Shown here: positions 42,441-50,917 of the stretch, piece after piece | Layout: every line of letters starts with the position of its first letter | Numbering within the stretch: position 1 is the first letter of the stretch | Program-made: the position numbers and the translations under genes | Notes under the pieces: model-generated | What the model saw: the letters and a program-made list of their open reading frames with translations, nothing else | Database searches by the model: none | Told to the model about the DNA's origin: nothing | DNA from: JANQOH01 sp965243325 | Lineage (GTDB): Bacteria; Pseudomonadota; Alphaproteobacteria; UBA7887 | NCBI GenBank assembly: GCA_965243325.1 | Contig: CBDEUQ010000003.1 | Location: 1,488,001 to 1,552,000 of the forward strand | Length of the DNA stretch: 64,000 bases | Direction of reading: 5' to 3'

Positions 42441-44294
42441 TCAGGCCTCGCTCTCTGACGGCGCCGCGAGAGGCGGCGCGGCCGGCGGCATGCGCCGCTG
42501 CGCCTCGACGAGAATGTCGCGGGCGGCGGCCGCGGCGGCGCTCGACGAGCCGCCGTGCTCGATCACCACCGCCACGGCGAAGCGCGGCTTGCGCGCGGGC
42601 GCGTAGGCGACGAACAGCGCGTGGTCGCGGTGCTCCCACGGCCGGTCCTCGTTCTTGACCACGCCGGCGTCGCGCTCGGCCTTCGTGATGGCGCGCACCT
42701 GGCTCGTACCGGTCTTGCCGATCATGGCCAGATCCACGCGCTCGATGCGCGATTCGTATGCGGTGCCGCGGCGGGCGTTGACCGCCTTGTCCATGCCCTG
42801 GCGAACGATCGCCAGCGACGCCGGCGAAATGTCCAGCGTCGCGAACGCCGGCGCTTCGCCGCCGGAGTGCGGGTTGCGGGTCATCCGCGGCACCAGGGCG
42901 CGCCCGCCGTCGGCGAGGCGCGCCGCCATGACCGCGAGTTGCAGCGGCGTCGCCAGCACAAAGCCCTGGCCAATCGCCGCGTTCACGGTGTCTCCCTTCT
43001 GCCACCGCTGGCCGTAGATGGCGCGCTTCCACCCGGGAGTCGGCATCAGCCCGCCGGCCTCGTTCGGGAGATCGATGCCCAGACGGCGGCCGAAACCCAG
43101 CTTTTCGGCCATTGCCGCGATCCGCTCGATGCCGGTCTTCAGCGCGGTTTCGTAGAAGTACACGTCGCAGCTCCGGGCGATGGCGTCGGCCATGGCGAGA
43201 CGACCGTGGCCGCCGCGCTTCCAGCAATGGAAGCGGCGATTGCCGAGCTCCATGTGCCCGGGGCAGAACACGGTGTCATTCGGGTCGACGACGCCCGCTT
43301 CGAGCGCCGCCAGAGCCACGGCGAGCTTGAATGTGGATCCCGGAGGATACTGGCCGGCGATCGCCTTGTTGCTGAGGGGGGCGCGCGGGTCGGCGTGAAG
43401 CGTGCGCCATCCGCCGTGCGTCAGCCCGCGGGTGAATGCGTTGGGGTCGAACGCCGGCAGCGAGACGAGGGCGAGCACGCCGCCGGTGGCGATATCGAGC
43501 AGGACGGCCGACGCGCTTTCCTCGCCCAGTCGCCCGGCGACGAACGTCTGCATGTCGAGATCGACGTTCAGTCCGACGTCGGAACCGGGATCGCCTTCGC
43601 GCCGCGACAGCTCGCGGACGACACGACCGTGCGCGTTCACCTCGACCTGAACGCTGCCCGCACTGCCGCGCAGCGCGATGTCGTGGATCTTCTCCACGCC
43701 GGTCTTGCCGATCGGAAAGTCGGGGAGCGCGAGCAACGGATCGCCGGTGATCTCGTCCTCCGAAACAGCGGCGGCATACCCGAGCACATGCGCGAGCGCC
43801 GAACCGTGCGGATAGAACCGCGTCCGGCGCACGTCGATCGACACCCCCGGCAGGCCCGGCGCGTTCACCTCGATCGCCGCGACCTGTTCCCACGTCAGGT
43901 GCTCGCGGACCAGCACGGGGACGAAGGGCGGCTGCCGCGCCATGTGGCGCGCGATGCGTTCGCGGTCGCCGTCGTCGAGGTCCACCCAGGCGGCGAGGAC
44001 GTCGAGCGTCCGGGCGACGTCGCCGGCCGCTTCGGGCACGACGACGAGGCAGTAGTTCCGACGGTTCAGCGCGAGCTCGGTGCCGGCGCGGTCGAGAATG
44101 CGTCCGCGGGGCGGCGCCAGCAGACGCAGATTGATCCGGTTCTCCTCCGCGAGAACGCGGTAGCGGTCGGCGTCGACCACCTGCAGCTGGTACAGGCGGC
44201 CGCCGAGCAGCGCCATCAGCGCCGCCTGCCCGGCGGCCAGGATGGCGGCACGGCGCGTGAAAACCTTGCGGCGCCAGTTTTCCTGCCGGTTCAT
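42441..44294 (-). CDS. mrdA: Penicillin-binding protein 2 (transpeptidase)
   Basis: A 617-residue monofunctional class B transpeptidase of the elongasome. One N-terminal membrane segment lies at about residues 15-35. Dimerisation-domain motif APPRGRILDRAGTELALNR follows. The transpeptidase motifs are YPPGSTFKLAVAL (SxxK), ARSCDVYFY (SxN-type, here SCD) and GKTGTSQ (KTG). The C-terminal tail is Pro/Ala-rich. ATG 44294 overlaps the mreD stop. Confidence 0.95.
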   Translation of the reverse strand: MNRQENWRRKVFTRRAAILAAGQAALMALLGGRLYQLQVVDADRYRVLAEENRINLRLLAPPRGRILDRAGTELALNRRNYCLVVVPEAAGDVARTLDVLAAWVDLDDGDRERIARHMARQPPFVPVLVREHLTWEQVAAIEVNAPGLPGVSIDVRRTRFYPHGSALAHVLGYAAAVSEDEITGDPLLALPDFPIGKTGVEKIHDIALRGSAGSVQVEVNAHGRVVRELSRREGDPGSDVGLNVDLDMQTFVAGRLGEESASAVLLDIATGGVLALVSLPAFDPNAFTRGLTHGGWRTLHADPRAPLSNKAIAGQYPPGSTFKLAVALAALEAGVVDPNDTVFCPGHMELGNRRFHCWKRGGHGRLAMADAIARSCDVYFYETALKTGIERIAAMAEKLGFGRRLGIDLPNEAGGLMPTPGWKRAIYGQRWQKGDTVNAAIGQGFVLATPLQLAVMAARLADGGRALVPRMTRNPHSGGEAPAFATLDISPASLAIVRQGMDKAVNARRGTAYESRIERVDLAMIGKTGTSQVRAITKAERDAGVVKNEDRPWEHRDHALFVAYAPARKPRFAVAVVIEHGGSSSAAAAAARDILVEAQRRMPPAAPPLAAPSESEA

Positions 44295-44830
44295 CGCGTC
44301 GGGGCGAGCGCCGGTTCGGGTGCCAGGCGCCGCAACAGCGTCCAGAACAGCCAGGCGACAAAGGGATAGCAGGCGACCGTCAGAGCCAACTGGGCCGCCG
44401 CCGCCGGCACCGGCATCGGGCGAAGGTGCCAGACGGACGCGACAAGCCACGACACGCCGACCGAAAGGGCCGCGAAAGCGGCGAACGCCAACCATACGGC
44501 GGGGACCGCCCTGCCGGCGACGTAGCGCCGGTAGCGGCGGACGGCATCCTGCAGAACGAGCAGCGCGACGGCGCTCACGCCAAGCGGCGCGCCGGTCAGG
44601 GCGTCGTGCATCACGCCGATCAGAAAGGCCGCGCCGCGCGGCATCAGATCGGGCCGGTAGAGCGACCACTGGAAAACGGCCGCCGCGGGCAGAAAGGGCA
44701 TCGCCGGCCCCAGGCTAACGGCCCCCGGGGGCACGGCCGAAATCACCGCGAGAATCACGACGAGTGCGAAAAGACCGGCGACGCACAGCGTCGCCTCGGC
44801 GTTCCGCCACGGCACGCCGCCCGCGATCAC
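44291..44830 (-). CDS. mreD: Rod-shape-determining protein MreD
   Basis: A 179-residue inner-membrane protein of the elongasome with about five membrane segments. Only the motif FLIGVMHDALTGAPLGVSAVALLVL is well conserved; identity rests on that and on the mreC-mreD-mrdA context. The GTG at 44830 overlaps the mreC stop (GTGA), which decides the start; the longer frame is antisense-like Arg-rich sequence. Confidence 0.88.
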   Translation of the reverse strand: MIAGGVPWRNAEATLCVAGLFALVVILAVISAVPPGAVSLGPAMPFLPAAAVFQWSLYRPDLMPRGAAFLIGVMHDALTGAPLGVSAVALLVLQDAVRRYRRYVAGRAVPAVWLAFAAFAALSVGVSWLVASVWHLRPMPVPAAAAQLALTVACYPFVAWLFWTLLRRLAPEPALAPTR

Positions 44831-45714
44831 GGCGCGACGACGGAGCGAAGGGCGCCTCCGCCCCCGACGGCGGCATCGAACGCCGGCGGCGTCCATGCGA
44901 CCAGCCGGACGTAGTCGACGCGGCCGAGATCGGCGATCGGCCGGACGCTCGCGCCCTCGGCCGAGACGCCGACGACCACGCCGACCGGCAGGCCGGGCGG
45001 CAGCACGCCGCCGTGGCCGGATGTCACGACGCGTTCGCCGACGGCCACCGTCGCGTCGCGCGGCAGAAAGGCAAGCCGCGCCAGAGCGCTGTTGTCGCCG
45101 CTCAGAATCGCGCGCTGGCGCGTCCGTTCGAGAACGACGGGAATGCGCGAATTGAGATCGGTCAGCAGCAGGACCCGCGAGGCGCGGCGGCCGACCTCGA
45201 CGACGCGGCCGACGAGGCCGTCGCCGGTGACCGCCGCCTGGCCGGCGCGAACGCCGTCGCGCGCGCCAGCGTTCGCCAGCAGCGTGCGCACGAAGGCGCT
45301 GCCGGACTCACCGACGACGCGCCCCGTCACGTAGGCCGGCAATGCCTCCGGCGTCAGGCGCGCCAGGCTTTTCAGCGCGAGGTTCTCCTGCTCGAGTTGT
45401 CGCGCCGCGATCTCCCAGCGCTTGAGGCGCTCGACCGTCTCGCGCAGCTCGGCATTCTCGGCGTGCAGGTCGGCCAGGGCGACGACTCCCGAGACGAGGT
45501 CGTTCGCGCTCTCGACCGGACGCGACAAGGCGTCGAGCACCGGCGCTGCGGCATCGGCGACGATCATGCGCAGGTCCCGAGCCGCCCCGATCCCCGTCCG
45601 GTCAGCCACCAGAAGCGTCGCCGCGAGCGCCAGCAAAACGAGAAGGCCGAACCGTTGCAGCAGGCCGCGGACGGGGAGCGCGGCGCCGACGAGGCTTCCG
45701 CCCGACCGCTTCAC
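44827..45714 (-). CDS. mreC: Rod-shape-determining protein MreC
   Basis: A 295-residue periplasmic scaffold of the elongasome. One N-terminal membrane segment lies near residues 20-37. A coiled coil follows (about 70-110: DLHAENAELRETVERLKRWEIAARQLEQEN). The beta-domain blocks are RVVGESGSAFVRTLLANAGARDGVRAGQAAV, LVGRVVEVG and LPPGLPVGVVVG. It lies 18 bp after mreB. Confidence 0.93.
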   Translation of the reverse strand: MKRSGGSLVGAALPVRGLLQRFGLLVLLALAATLLVADRTGIGAARDLRMIVADAAAPVLDALSRPVESANDLVSGVVALADLHAENAELRETVERLKRWEIAARQLEQENLALKSLARLTPEALPAYVTGRVVGESGSAFVRTLLANAGARDGVRAGQAAVTGDGLVGRVVEVGRRASRVLLLTDLNSRIPVVLERTRQRAILSGDNSALARLAFLPRDATVAVGERVVTSGHGGVLPPGLPVGVVVGVSAEGASVRPIADLGRVDYVRLVAWTPPAFDAAVGGGGALRSVVAP

Positions 45715-45732
45715 GGTGCGCCGGACCGCGCG

Positions 45733-46773
45733 TCAATAGGCGCTGTGCAGGACATGCCTCAGGGTTCGCATTTCCTCGAGCGCGCGGCCGGTGCCGAGGG
45801 CGACGCAGGTCAACGCCTCCTCGGCGAGCGACACGGGAAGGCCGGTGGCCTGGCGCAGCACCGAGTCGAGATTGTGCAGCAGGCCGCCGCCGCCGGTCAG
45901 CATGACGCCCTTGTCGACAATGTCGGCCGCGAGCTCGGGCGGCGTGTTTTCGAGCGCGACCTTGACCGTCTCGATGATGGCGCTGACGGGCTCGGCCAGG
46001 CTTTCGGAAATCTGACGCTCGCTGATGACGATCTCTTTCGGCACGCCGTTCATCAGGTCGCGGCCCTTGATTTCCATCATCCGGCCGTCGCCGTCTTCCG
46101 GCGGCGCCGCCCCGCCGATCGTGAGCTTGATCTTCTCGGCCGACGATTCGCCGATCAGCAGATTGTGATTGCGGCGAATGTAACCGATGATCGCGTCGTC
46201 CATCTTGTCGCCGCCGACGCGCATCGACCGCGAGTAGACGATGCCCCCGAGCGACAGCACCGCGACCTCGGTGGTGCCGCCGCCGACATCGACGACGAGC
46301 GACCCGGTGGCCTCGGTGACGGGGAGGCCGGCGCCGATCGCCGCGGCCATCGGCTCCTCGATGAGAAACACGCGGCGCGCGCCGGCGCTCTCCGCCGATT
46401 CCTGAATCGCCCGCTGCTCGACCGCGGTCGAGCCGGACGGGACGCATATGATGACCTGCGGGTGGGCGAAGCTGCGGCGGTTGTGCACTTTCCTGATGAA
46501 GTGCTTGATCATCTCCTCGGCGACATCGAAATCGGCGATGACGCCGTCGCGCAACGGGCGGATCGCCTCGATGTTTCCCGGGGTGCGGCCGAGCATCTCC
46601 TTCGCTTCGCGGCCGACCGCAAGCACCTGCTTGCGGCCGCGCTGGTCAATGATCGCGACCACCGACGGCTCGTTCAGCACGATGCCGCGACTGGCCACGT
46701 AGACCAGCGTGTTGGCGGTGCCGAGGTCGATCGCCATGTCCGCCGACATCATCCCCAGAAGTCGCTGAAACAT
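45733..46773 (-). CDS. mreB: Rod-shape-determining actin homologue MreB
   Basis: A 346-residue actin-fold ATPase that positions the cell-wall elongation machinery. Phosphate 1 is DLGTANTLVY, connect 1 is VPSGSTAVEQRAI, phosphate 2 is VVDVGGGTTEVAVLSLGG, and the adenosine motif is VMLTGGGGLLHNLDSVL. The N-terminus starts with the amphipathic MFQRLLGMMS. ATG 46773 is preceded by GGAGG. leuA ends 59 bp upstream on the same strand. Confidence 0.97.
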   Translation of the reverse strand: MFQRLLGMMSADMAIDLGTANTLVYVASRGIVLNEPSVVAIIDQRGRKQVLAVGREAKEMLGRTPGNIEAIRPLRDGVIADFDVAEEMIKHFIRKVHNRRSFAHPQVIICVPSGSTAVEQRAIQESAESAGARRVFLIEEPMAAAIGAGLPVTEATGSLVVDVGGGTTEVAVLSLGGIVYSRSMRVGGDKMDDAIIGYIRRNHNLLIGESSAEKIKLTIGGAAPPEDGDGRMMEIKGRDLMNGVPKEIVISERQISESLAEPVSAIIETVKVALENTPPELAADIVDKGVMLTGGGGLLHNLDSVLRQATGLPVSLAEEALTCVALGTGRALEEMRTLRHVLHSAY

Positions 46774-46832
46774 GTCGTCGCTCCTCGCTCCTCCTCTCCC
46801 GCCGGCCGAAGAAAACGATCGTTCGTCCGCGC

Positions 46833-48386
46833 CTACGCGTACAACGCCGCGGGCGCGGACTTCTCGCGCTTTACGAGCAGCTTGTTGAGCGCCACCAGAT
46901 AGGCGCGGGCGCTGGCCACCATGGTGTCGGTATCGGCGTCCTGGCCGACCACCGACCGGCCATCCTCCTCGAGCCGGACCGACACCTCCGCCTGGGCGTC
47001 GGTGCCCTCGGTGACGGCGCTGATCTGAAAGAGCTGCAGGCTGGCGCGGTGCGGGAACAGGGCGCCGATCGCCCTGAACACCGCGTCGACGGGACCGTCG
47101 CCCTCGGCGGTCGTCTGCGAGACCTCGCCGTCGATCTCCAGCGACAGCGCCGCTTGCGGGCGAATGCCCGTGCCGCAGTAAACCGACAGCGATACCAGCC
47201 GGATGCGCTCGTTGCGCCGCGACACCGTGCCGTCCACGAGTGCGATCAGGTCGTCGTCGTAGACGTCCTTCTTCTTGTCGGCGAGCTCCTTGAAACGGCG
47301 GAACGCGTCGTTCAGCGCGTTGTCGCCGAGCTCGTAGCCGAGCTCCCGCAGCTTGCTGCGAAAGGCGTGCCGGCCCGAGTGCTTGCCCATGACCAGCGTC
47401 GAGCGGGTCAGACCGACCGACTCGGGCGTCATGATCTCGTAGGTCCCGGCGTGCTTGAGCATGCCGTCCTGATGGATGCCGGCTTCGTGGGCGAAGGCGT
47501 TGGCGCCGACGACGGCCTTGTTCGGCTGCACCACGAACCCCGTCACCGCCGACACGAGGCGCGAGGCGCGCACGATGTTCTCGGTCACGATTCCGGTGCG
47601 GTACGGGAACAGATCGTTGCGCGTGCGGATGGCCATCACGATCTCTTCCATCGACGCGTTGCCGGCGCGCTCGCCGAGGCCGTTGACGGTGCATTCGACC
47701 TGCCGCGCGCCGGCCTTCACCGCCGCCAGCGAGTTGGCCACCGCCAGCCCGAGATCGTTATGGCAGTGTACCGAGAGGACGGCCTTGTCGATGTTCGGCA
47801 CGCGGTTGCGCAGCATCTCGATGAGCGCCGCGAACTCGTCCGGCGCAGTGTATCCCACCGTGTCCGGGATGTTGATCGTGCCCGCGCCGGCCTTGATCGC
47901 GCTCTCGACGGTGCGGCAGAGAAAGTCCGGCTCGGTACGCGTGCCGTCCTCGGGGCTCCACTCGACGTCGTCGCACAGGTTGCGCGCCAGCGTGACGCTG
48001 TCGATCACCGCCTGATGCACCTCGTCCGGCGCCATGTCGAGCTTGTGCCGCATGTGCAGCGGACTCGTGGAGATGAAGGTGTGGATGCGCTTGCGCCGCG
48101 CCGGAGCGAGCGCCTGCGCCGCCCGCTCGATGTCCTGGCGGCCGGAGCGCGCGAGCGAGCAGACGATCGATTCGGTGACGATCTTCGAGACCTCCGAAAT
48201 GGCCTCGAAGTCTCCGTTCGACGCGATGGCGAATCCGGCTTCGATGATATCGACGCCCATGGACTCGAGAAGCGCCGCGATCTCGAGCTTTTCTTCCAGC
48301 GTCATCGACGCGCCCGGCGATTGCTCGCCGTCGCGCATCGTGGTGTCGAAGATCCTGACGTGCTCGCGGTCGTCGACCTGGGTCAT
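46833..48386 (-). CDS. leuA: 2-isopropylmalate synthase
   Basis: A 517-residue enzyme for the first committed step of leucine synthesis. The TIM barrel begins RIFDTTMRDGEQSPGASM, with metal His in LSVHCHNDLGLAVANSL and signature NGLGERAGNASMEEIVMA. HEAGIHQDGMLKH is intact. The regulatory LeuA dimer domain occupies about residues 395-505, so leucine feedback is likely. A 5' leader with a hairpin lies upstream. Confidence 0.95.
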   Translation of the reverse strand: MTQVDDREHVRIFDTTMRDGEQSPGASMTLEEKLEIAALLESMGVDIIEAGFAIASNGDFEAISEVSKIVTESIVCSLARSGRQDIERAAQALAPARRKRIHTFISTSPLHMRHKLDMAPDEVHQAVIDSVTLARNLCDDVEWSPEDGTRTEPDFLCRTVESAIKAGAGTINIPDTVGYTAPDEFAALIEMLRNRVPNIDKAVLSVHCHNDLGLAVANSLAAVKAGARQVECTVNGLGERAGNASMEEIVMAIRTRNDLFPYRTGIVTENIVRASRLVSAVTGFVVQPNKAVVGANAFAHEAGIHQDGMLKHAGTYEIMTPESVGLTRSTLVMGKHSGRHAFRSKLRELGYELGDNALNDAFRRFKELADKKKDVYDDDLIALVDGTVSRRNERIRLVSLSVYCGTGIRPQAALSLEIDGEVSQTTAEGDGPVDAVFRAIGALFPHRASLQLFQISAVTEGTDAQAEVSVRLEEDGRSVVGQDADTDTMVASARAYLVALNKLLVKREKSAPAALYA

Positions 48387-48660
48387 CGGACTGGCTCTCC
48401 TGAAGCGGTGAAGGGTCGGAATTCGTGGCCAAACCTCCCCTGAACGCGCCGCGCGGGAACGCTCAGGGGCCCCTAAGTCGACGAGCCTCCGCGCTCAGAG
48501 CCGCGCGCACGCCACCGTGGCGCGACGGGACCGCGCCCTGCCGGCTACCGTTGTTTCGACGTTGATCGACCATGCCCTCGCAACGTCTTGAGTTCCCGAC
48601 GCTTCCCGGAATCTATGCCGCCGGCCCGCGCGCCGCAATACGGAAAGTGCGCCGGCATGC
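48387..48660 (-). promoter_or_regulatory. leuA upstream leader with a hairpin (possible attenuator)
   Basis: About 320 bp lie between leuA and the next gene. On the transcribed strand, CCCCTGA and TCAGGGG (48437-48469) close a long GC-rich hairpin roughly 50 bases before the leuA ATG. A short upstream frame exists but has no run of leucine codons, and no T tract follows the stem, so classical attenuation is not supported. Confidence 0.3.
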
Positions 48661-48707
48661 GTTTTCGTCCCCCCGCTAGCGGAAACCGCCGCTCGCCGGG
48701 GGTGCTG

Positions 48708-49475
48708 TCACGCGTTGCCGCCGCGCGCGACGCCGATCTCGCTCGCCGCCGCCGACGCCAGCAGGCGCGTGTCGTTGGCGATGGTGACGAACTGGTACCC
48801 CTTGTCGATCTTGTCGCGCGCGGAGGCGCCGGAAGGGGTGTGCATTCCCGCCGCGAGGCCGTGGCGCTTCGCCGCGGCGAGCACCGTCTCGCACGCTTCG
48901 ACCACGTTCGGCGCCGTCGGCTCCGGATTCGGCGGGTTGCCGAGGCTGATGGCGAGGTCGTTGGGCCCGATATAGATCCCGTCGAGGCCGGGCACGGACA
49001 TGATCTCGTCGACGTTGTCGACCGCCTCGGCGGTTTCGATCATCGCGATGGCGACGATGGTGTCGTTGGCGCCGGCGGCGTAGTCGGCGCCGCCGTAGAG
49101 GAGGCCGCGCGCCGGACCGAAGCTGCGGTAGCCGTCGGGCGCGTAGCGGCAGGCGCCGACGAATCGCTCGCACTCGCCGGCGGTGTTGATCATCGGACAG
49201 ATGATGCCGTAGCTGCCGGCGTCGAGCAGCTTCATGATCGCGCCCGGATCGTTCCACGGCACGCGGGCAAGCGGCGTCGGCGGATAGCCCGACATGGCGG
49301 CGAACATGGACACCGCGTCGGGGAAGTCGACCATGCCGTGCTGGGTGTCGATGGTTACGCTGTCGAAGGGCGCGTTGGCCATCGTCTCGGCAGAGAACGT
49401 GTGGGGGATGGCCAGCCAGCCGTTGACGACCGCGCCGCCCTGCCGCCAGATCGTCCGCACCTTGTTTTCGCGCAT
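48708..49475 (-). CDS. HpcH/HpaI-family aldolase
   Basis: A 255-residue class II metal-dependent aldolase-fold protein. Landmarks are TIDTQHGMVDFPDAV, ARVPWNDPGAIMKLLDAGSYGIICPMINTAGEC, AIAMIETAEAVDNVDEIMSVPGLDGIYIGPNDLAISLG and FVTIANDTRLLASAAA. The metal Glu and Asp are in MIETAEA and GPNDLA. Substrate unknown (4-hydroxy-2-oxo acids in relatives). ATG 49475 is preferred. Divergent from pgi. Confidence 0.87.
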   Translation of the reverse strand: MRENKVRTIWRQGGAVVNGWLAIPHTFSAETMANAPFDSVTIDTQHGMVDFPDAVSMFAAMSGYPPTPLARVPWNDPGAIMKLLDAGSYGIICPMINTAGECERFVGACRYAPDGYRSFGPARGLLYGGADYAAGANDTIVAIAMIETAEAVDNVDEIMSVPGLDGIYIGPNDLAISLGNPPNPEPTAPNVVEACETVLAAAKRHGLAAGMHTPSGASARDKIDKGYQFVTIANDTRLLASAAASEIGVARGGNA

Positions 49476-49561
49476 GGTTCCGTTCCTTCCATCGCCGTCG
49501 TGACCCGCGATATAAGCCCGAAGGCAGCCGCCGCGACAAGAGCCGCGGCGGCGGCGCGCGA

Positions 49562-50917
49562 ATGGTGGTACGTTCGCTCGCGACAATCACGGGTTCGCGC
49601 GACGTGGCCGACGAACGCGACACTTACGAACACGACATCGCGCTGTGCCTCGCCGGCGCGATCGGTGCCGGCGGCCTCGACGAAGCGGCGCTCGACGGCG
49701 CGCTCGACCGCTGCCGTCCGGCACTGGACGCCGTGCGCCGGGCGCACAAGGCGGGCGCCTGGCCGTGGCTCTCGCTGCCCGAACGGGGCGACGACATCGC
49801 GCGGCTGGAGCCGCTGGTCGACAGGCTCCGCGGCGAATACTCCGGGCTCGTCGTGCTCGGCACCGGCGGCTCGAGCCTTGGCGGCCGCGCACTGTGCGCG
49901 CTGGCGCCGCCGTCCCGCCGCGCCGGCGTGCGCTTCTGCGACAATCTGGATGCGCGCGGCTTCGCCGAAACGATGTCCGGCGCGGATTCCGGCCGAACGC
50001 TGTTCCTGGCGATCTCCAAATCCGGCGCCACGGCGGAAACGCTGGCCCAGTTCGCCGTCGCCCACGAGGCGGTACGGGCGGCGCACGGCGACGAGGCCGC
50101 AAGACGCGCCTTTCTCGCGCTATCTGCTCCCGGCGACACGCCCCTGCGCCGGCTGGCCGCGCGCCGGGGCATCGAGACGCTCGACCACGAGCCGGCGCTC
50201 GGCGGACGCTACTCGGTGCTGTCGCCGGTCGGGTTGCTTCCGGCCATGTTCGCCGGGGTCGACGCGCGGGCACTGCGCGCCGGCGCCGCCCAGGTGCTGC
50301 GCCGGACGCTCGGCGCGGCATCGCCGGGCGCCGCCGCGCCGGCGCTCGGGGCGGCGCTCCAGGCCGCGTTCGCCGAATCGCCGGGCGCCGCGATCAGCGC
50401 CGTCGTCGTCTACTGCGACCGGCTGGACGCCTTCTCGTCTTGGTTCTGCCAGCTCTGGGCCGAATCGCTGGGCAAGGACGGCAAGGGCACGACGCCCGTC
50501 GCGGCTCTCGGTCCGCGCGACCAGCACAGCCAGTTGCAACTGTGGCGCGACGGCCCGGCCGACAAGCTGTTCACGCTGATCACGCTGGAGACCCGCGGCG
50601 CCGGTCCGCGCCTGCCGGCCCCCGCCACCGCCGACCCGGGGCTGGCCTGGCTTGCCGGCGCCGCGCTCGGCGACCTCGTGCAGGCGCTGGGCGGGGCGAC
50701 GGGCGAATCGCTGGCCGCGGCCGGCCGCCCGGTGCGCCGCATCCGGCTTGCCGCGCTGGACGAGCGCCGGCTCGGCGCCCTGCTCATGCATTTCATGCTG
50801 GAAACGGCGATCGCCGGCCACCTGCTCGGGGTGAACCCGTTCGACCAGCCCGCCGTCGAACACGGCAAGCGGCTGGCCCGGCGCCGTCTCGCCGCCTGCG
50901 CGGAGCCGGTCCCGTGA
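49562..50917 (+). CDS. pgi: Glucose-6-phosphate isomerase
   Basis: A 451-residue double-SIS isomerase. Landmarks are LVVLGTGGSSLGGRALCAL (sugar-phosphate loop), LAISKSGATAETLAQF (second loop), YSVLSPVGLLPAMFAG, WFCQLWAESLGKDGKG, the QHSQLQLWRDGP block (catalytic His) and C-terminal NPFDQPAVEHGKRLA. It is shorter than the E. coli enzyme (549 residues), typical for this subgroup. It overlaps mutL by 4 bp. Confidence 0.93.
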   Translation: MVVRSLATITGSRDVADERDTYEHDIALCLAGAIGAGGLDEAALDGALDRCRPALDAVRRAHKAGAWPWLSLPERGDDIARLEPLVDRLRGEYSGLVVLGTGGSSLGGRALCALAPPSRRAGVRFCDNLDARGFAETMSGADSGRTLFLAISKSGATAETLAQFAVAHEAVRAAHGDEAARRAFLALSAPGDTPLRRLAARRGIETLDHEPALGGRYSVLSPVGLLPAMFAGVDARALRAGAAQVLRRTLGAASPGAAAPALGAALQAAFAESPGAAISAVVVYCDRLDAFSSWFCQLWAESLGKDGKGTTPVAALGPRDQHSQLQLWRDGPADKLFTLITLETRGAGPRLPAPATADPGLAWLAGAALGDLVQALGGATGESLAAAGRPVRRIRLAALDERRLGALLMHFMLETAIAGHLLGVNPFDQPAVEHGKRLARRRLAACAEPVP

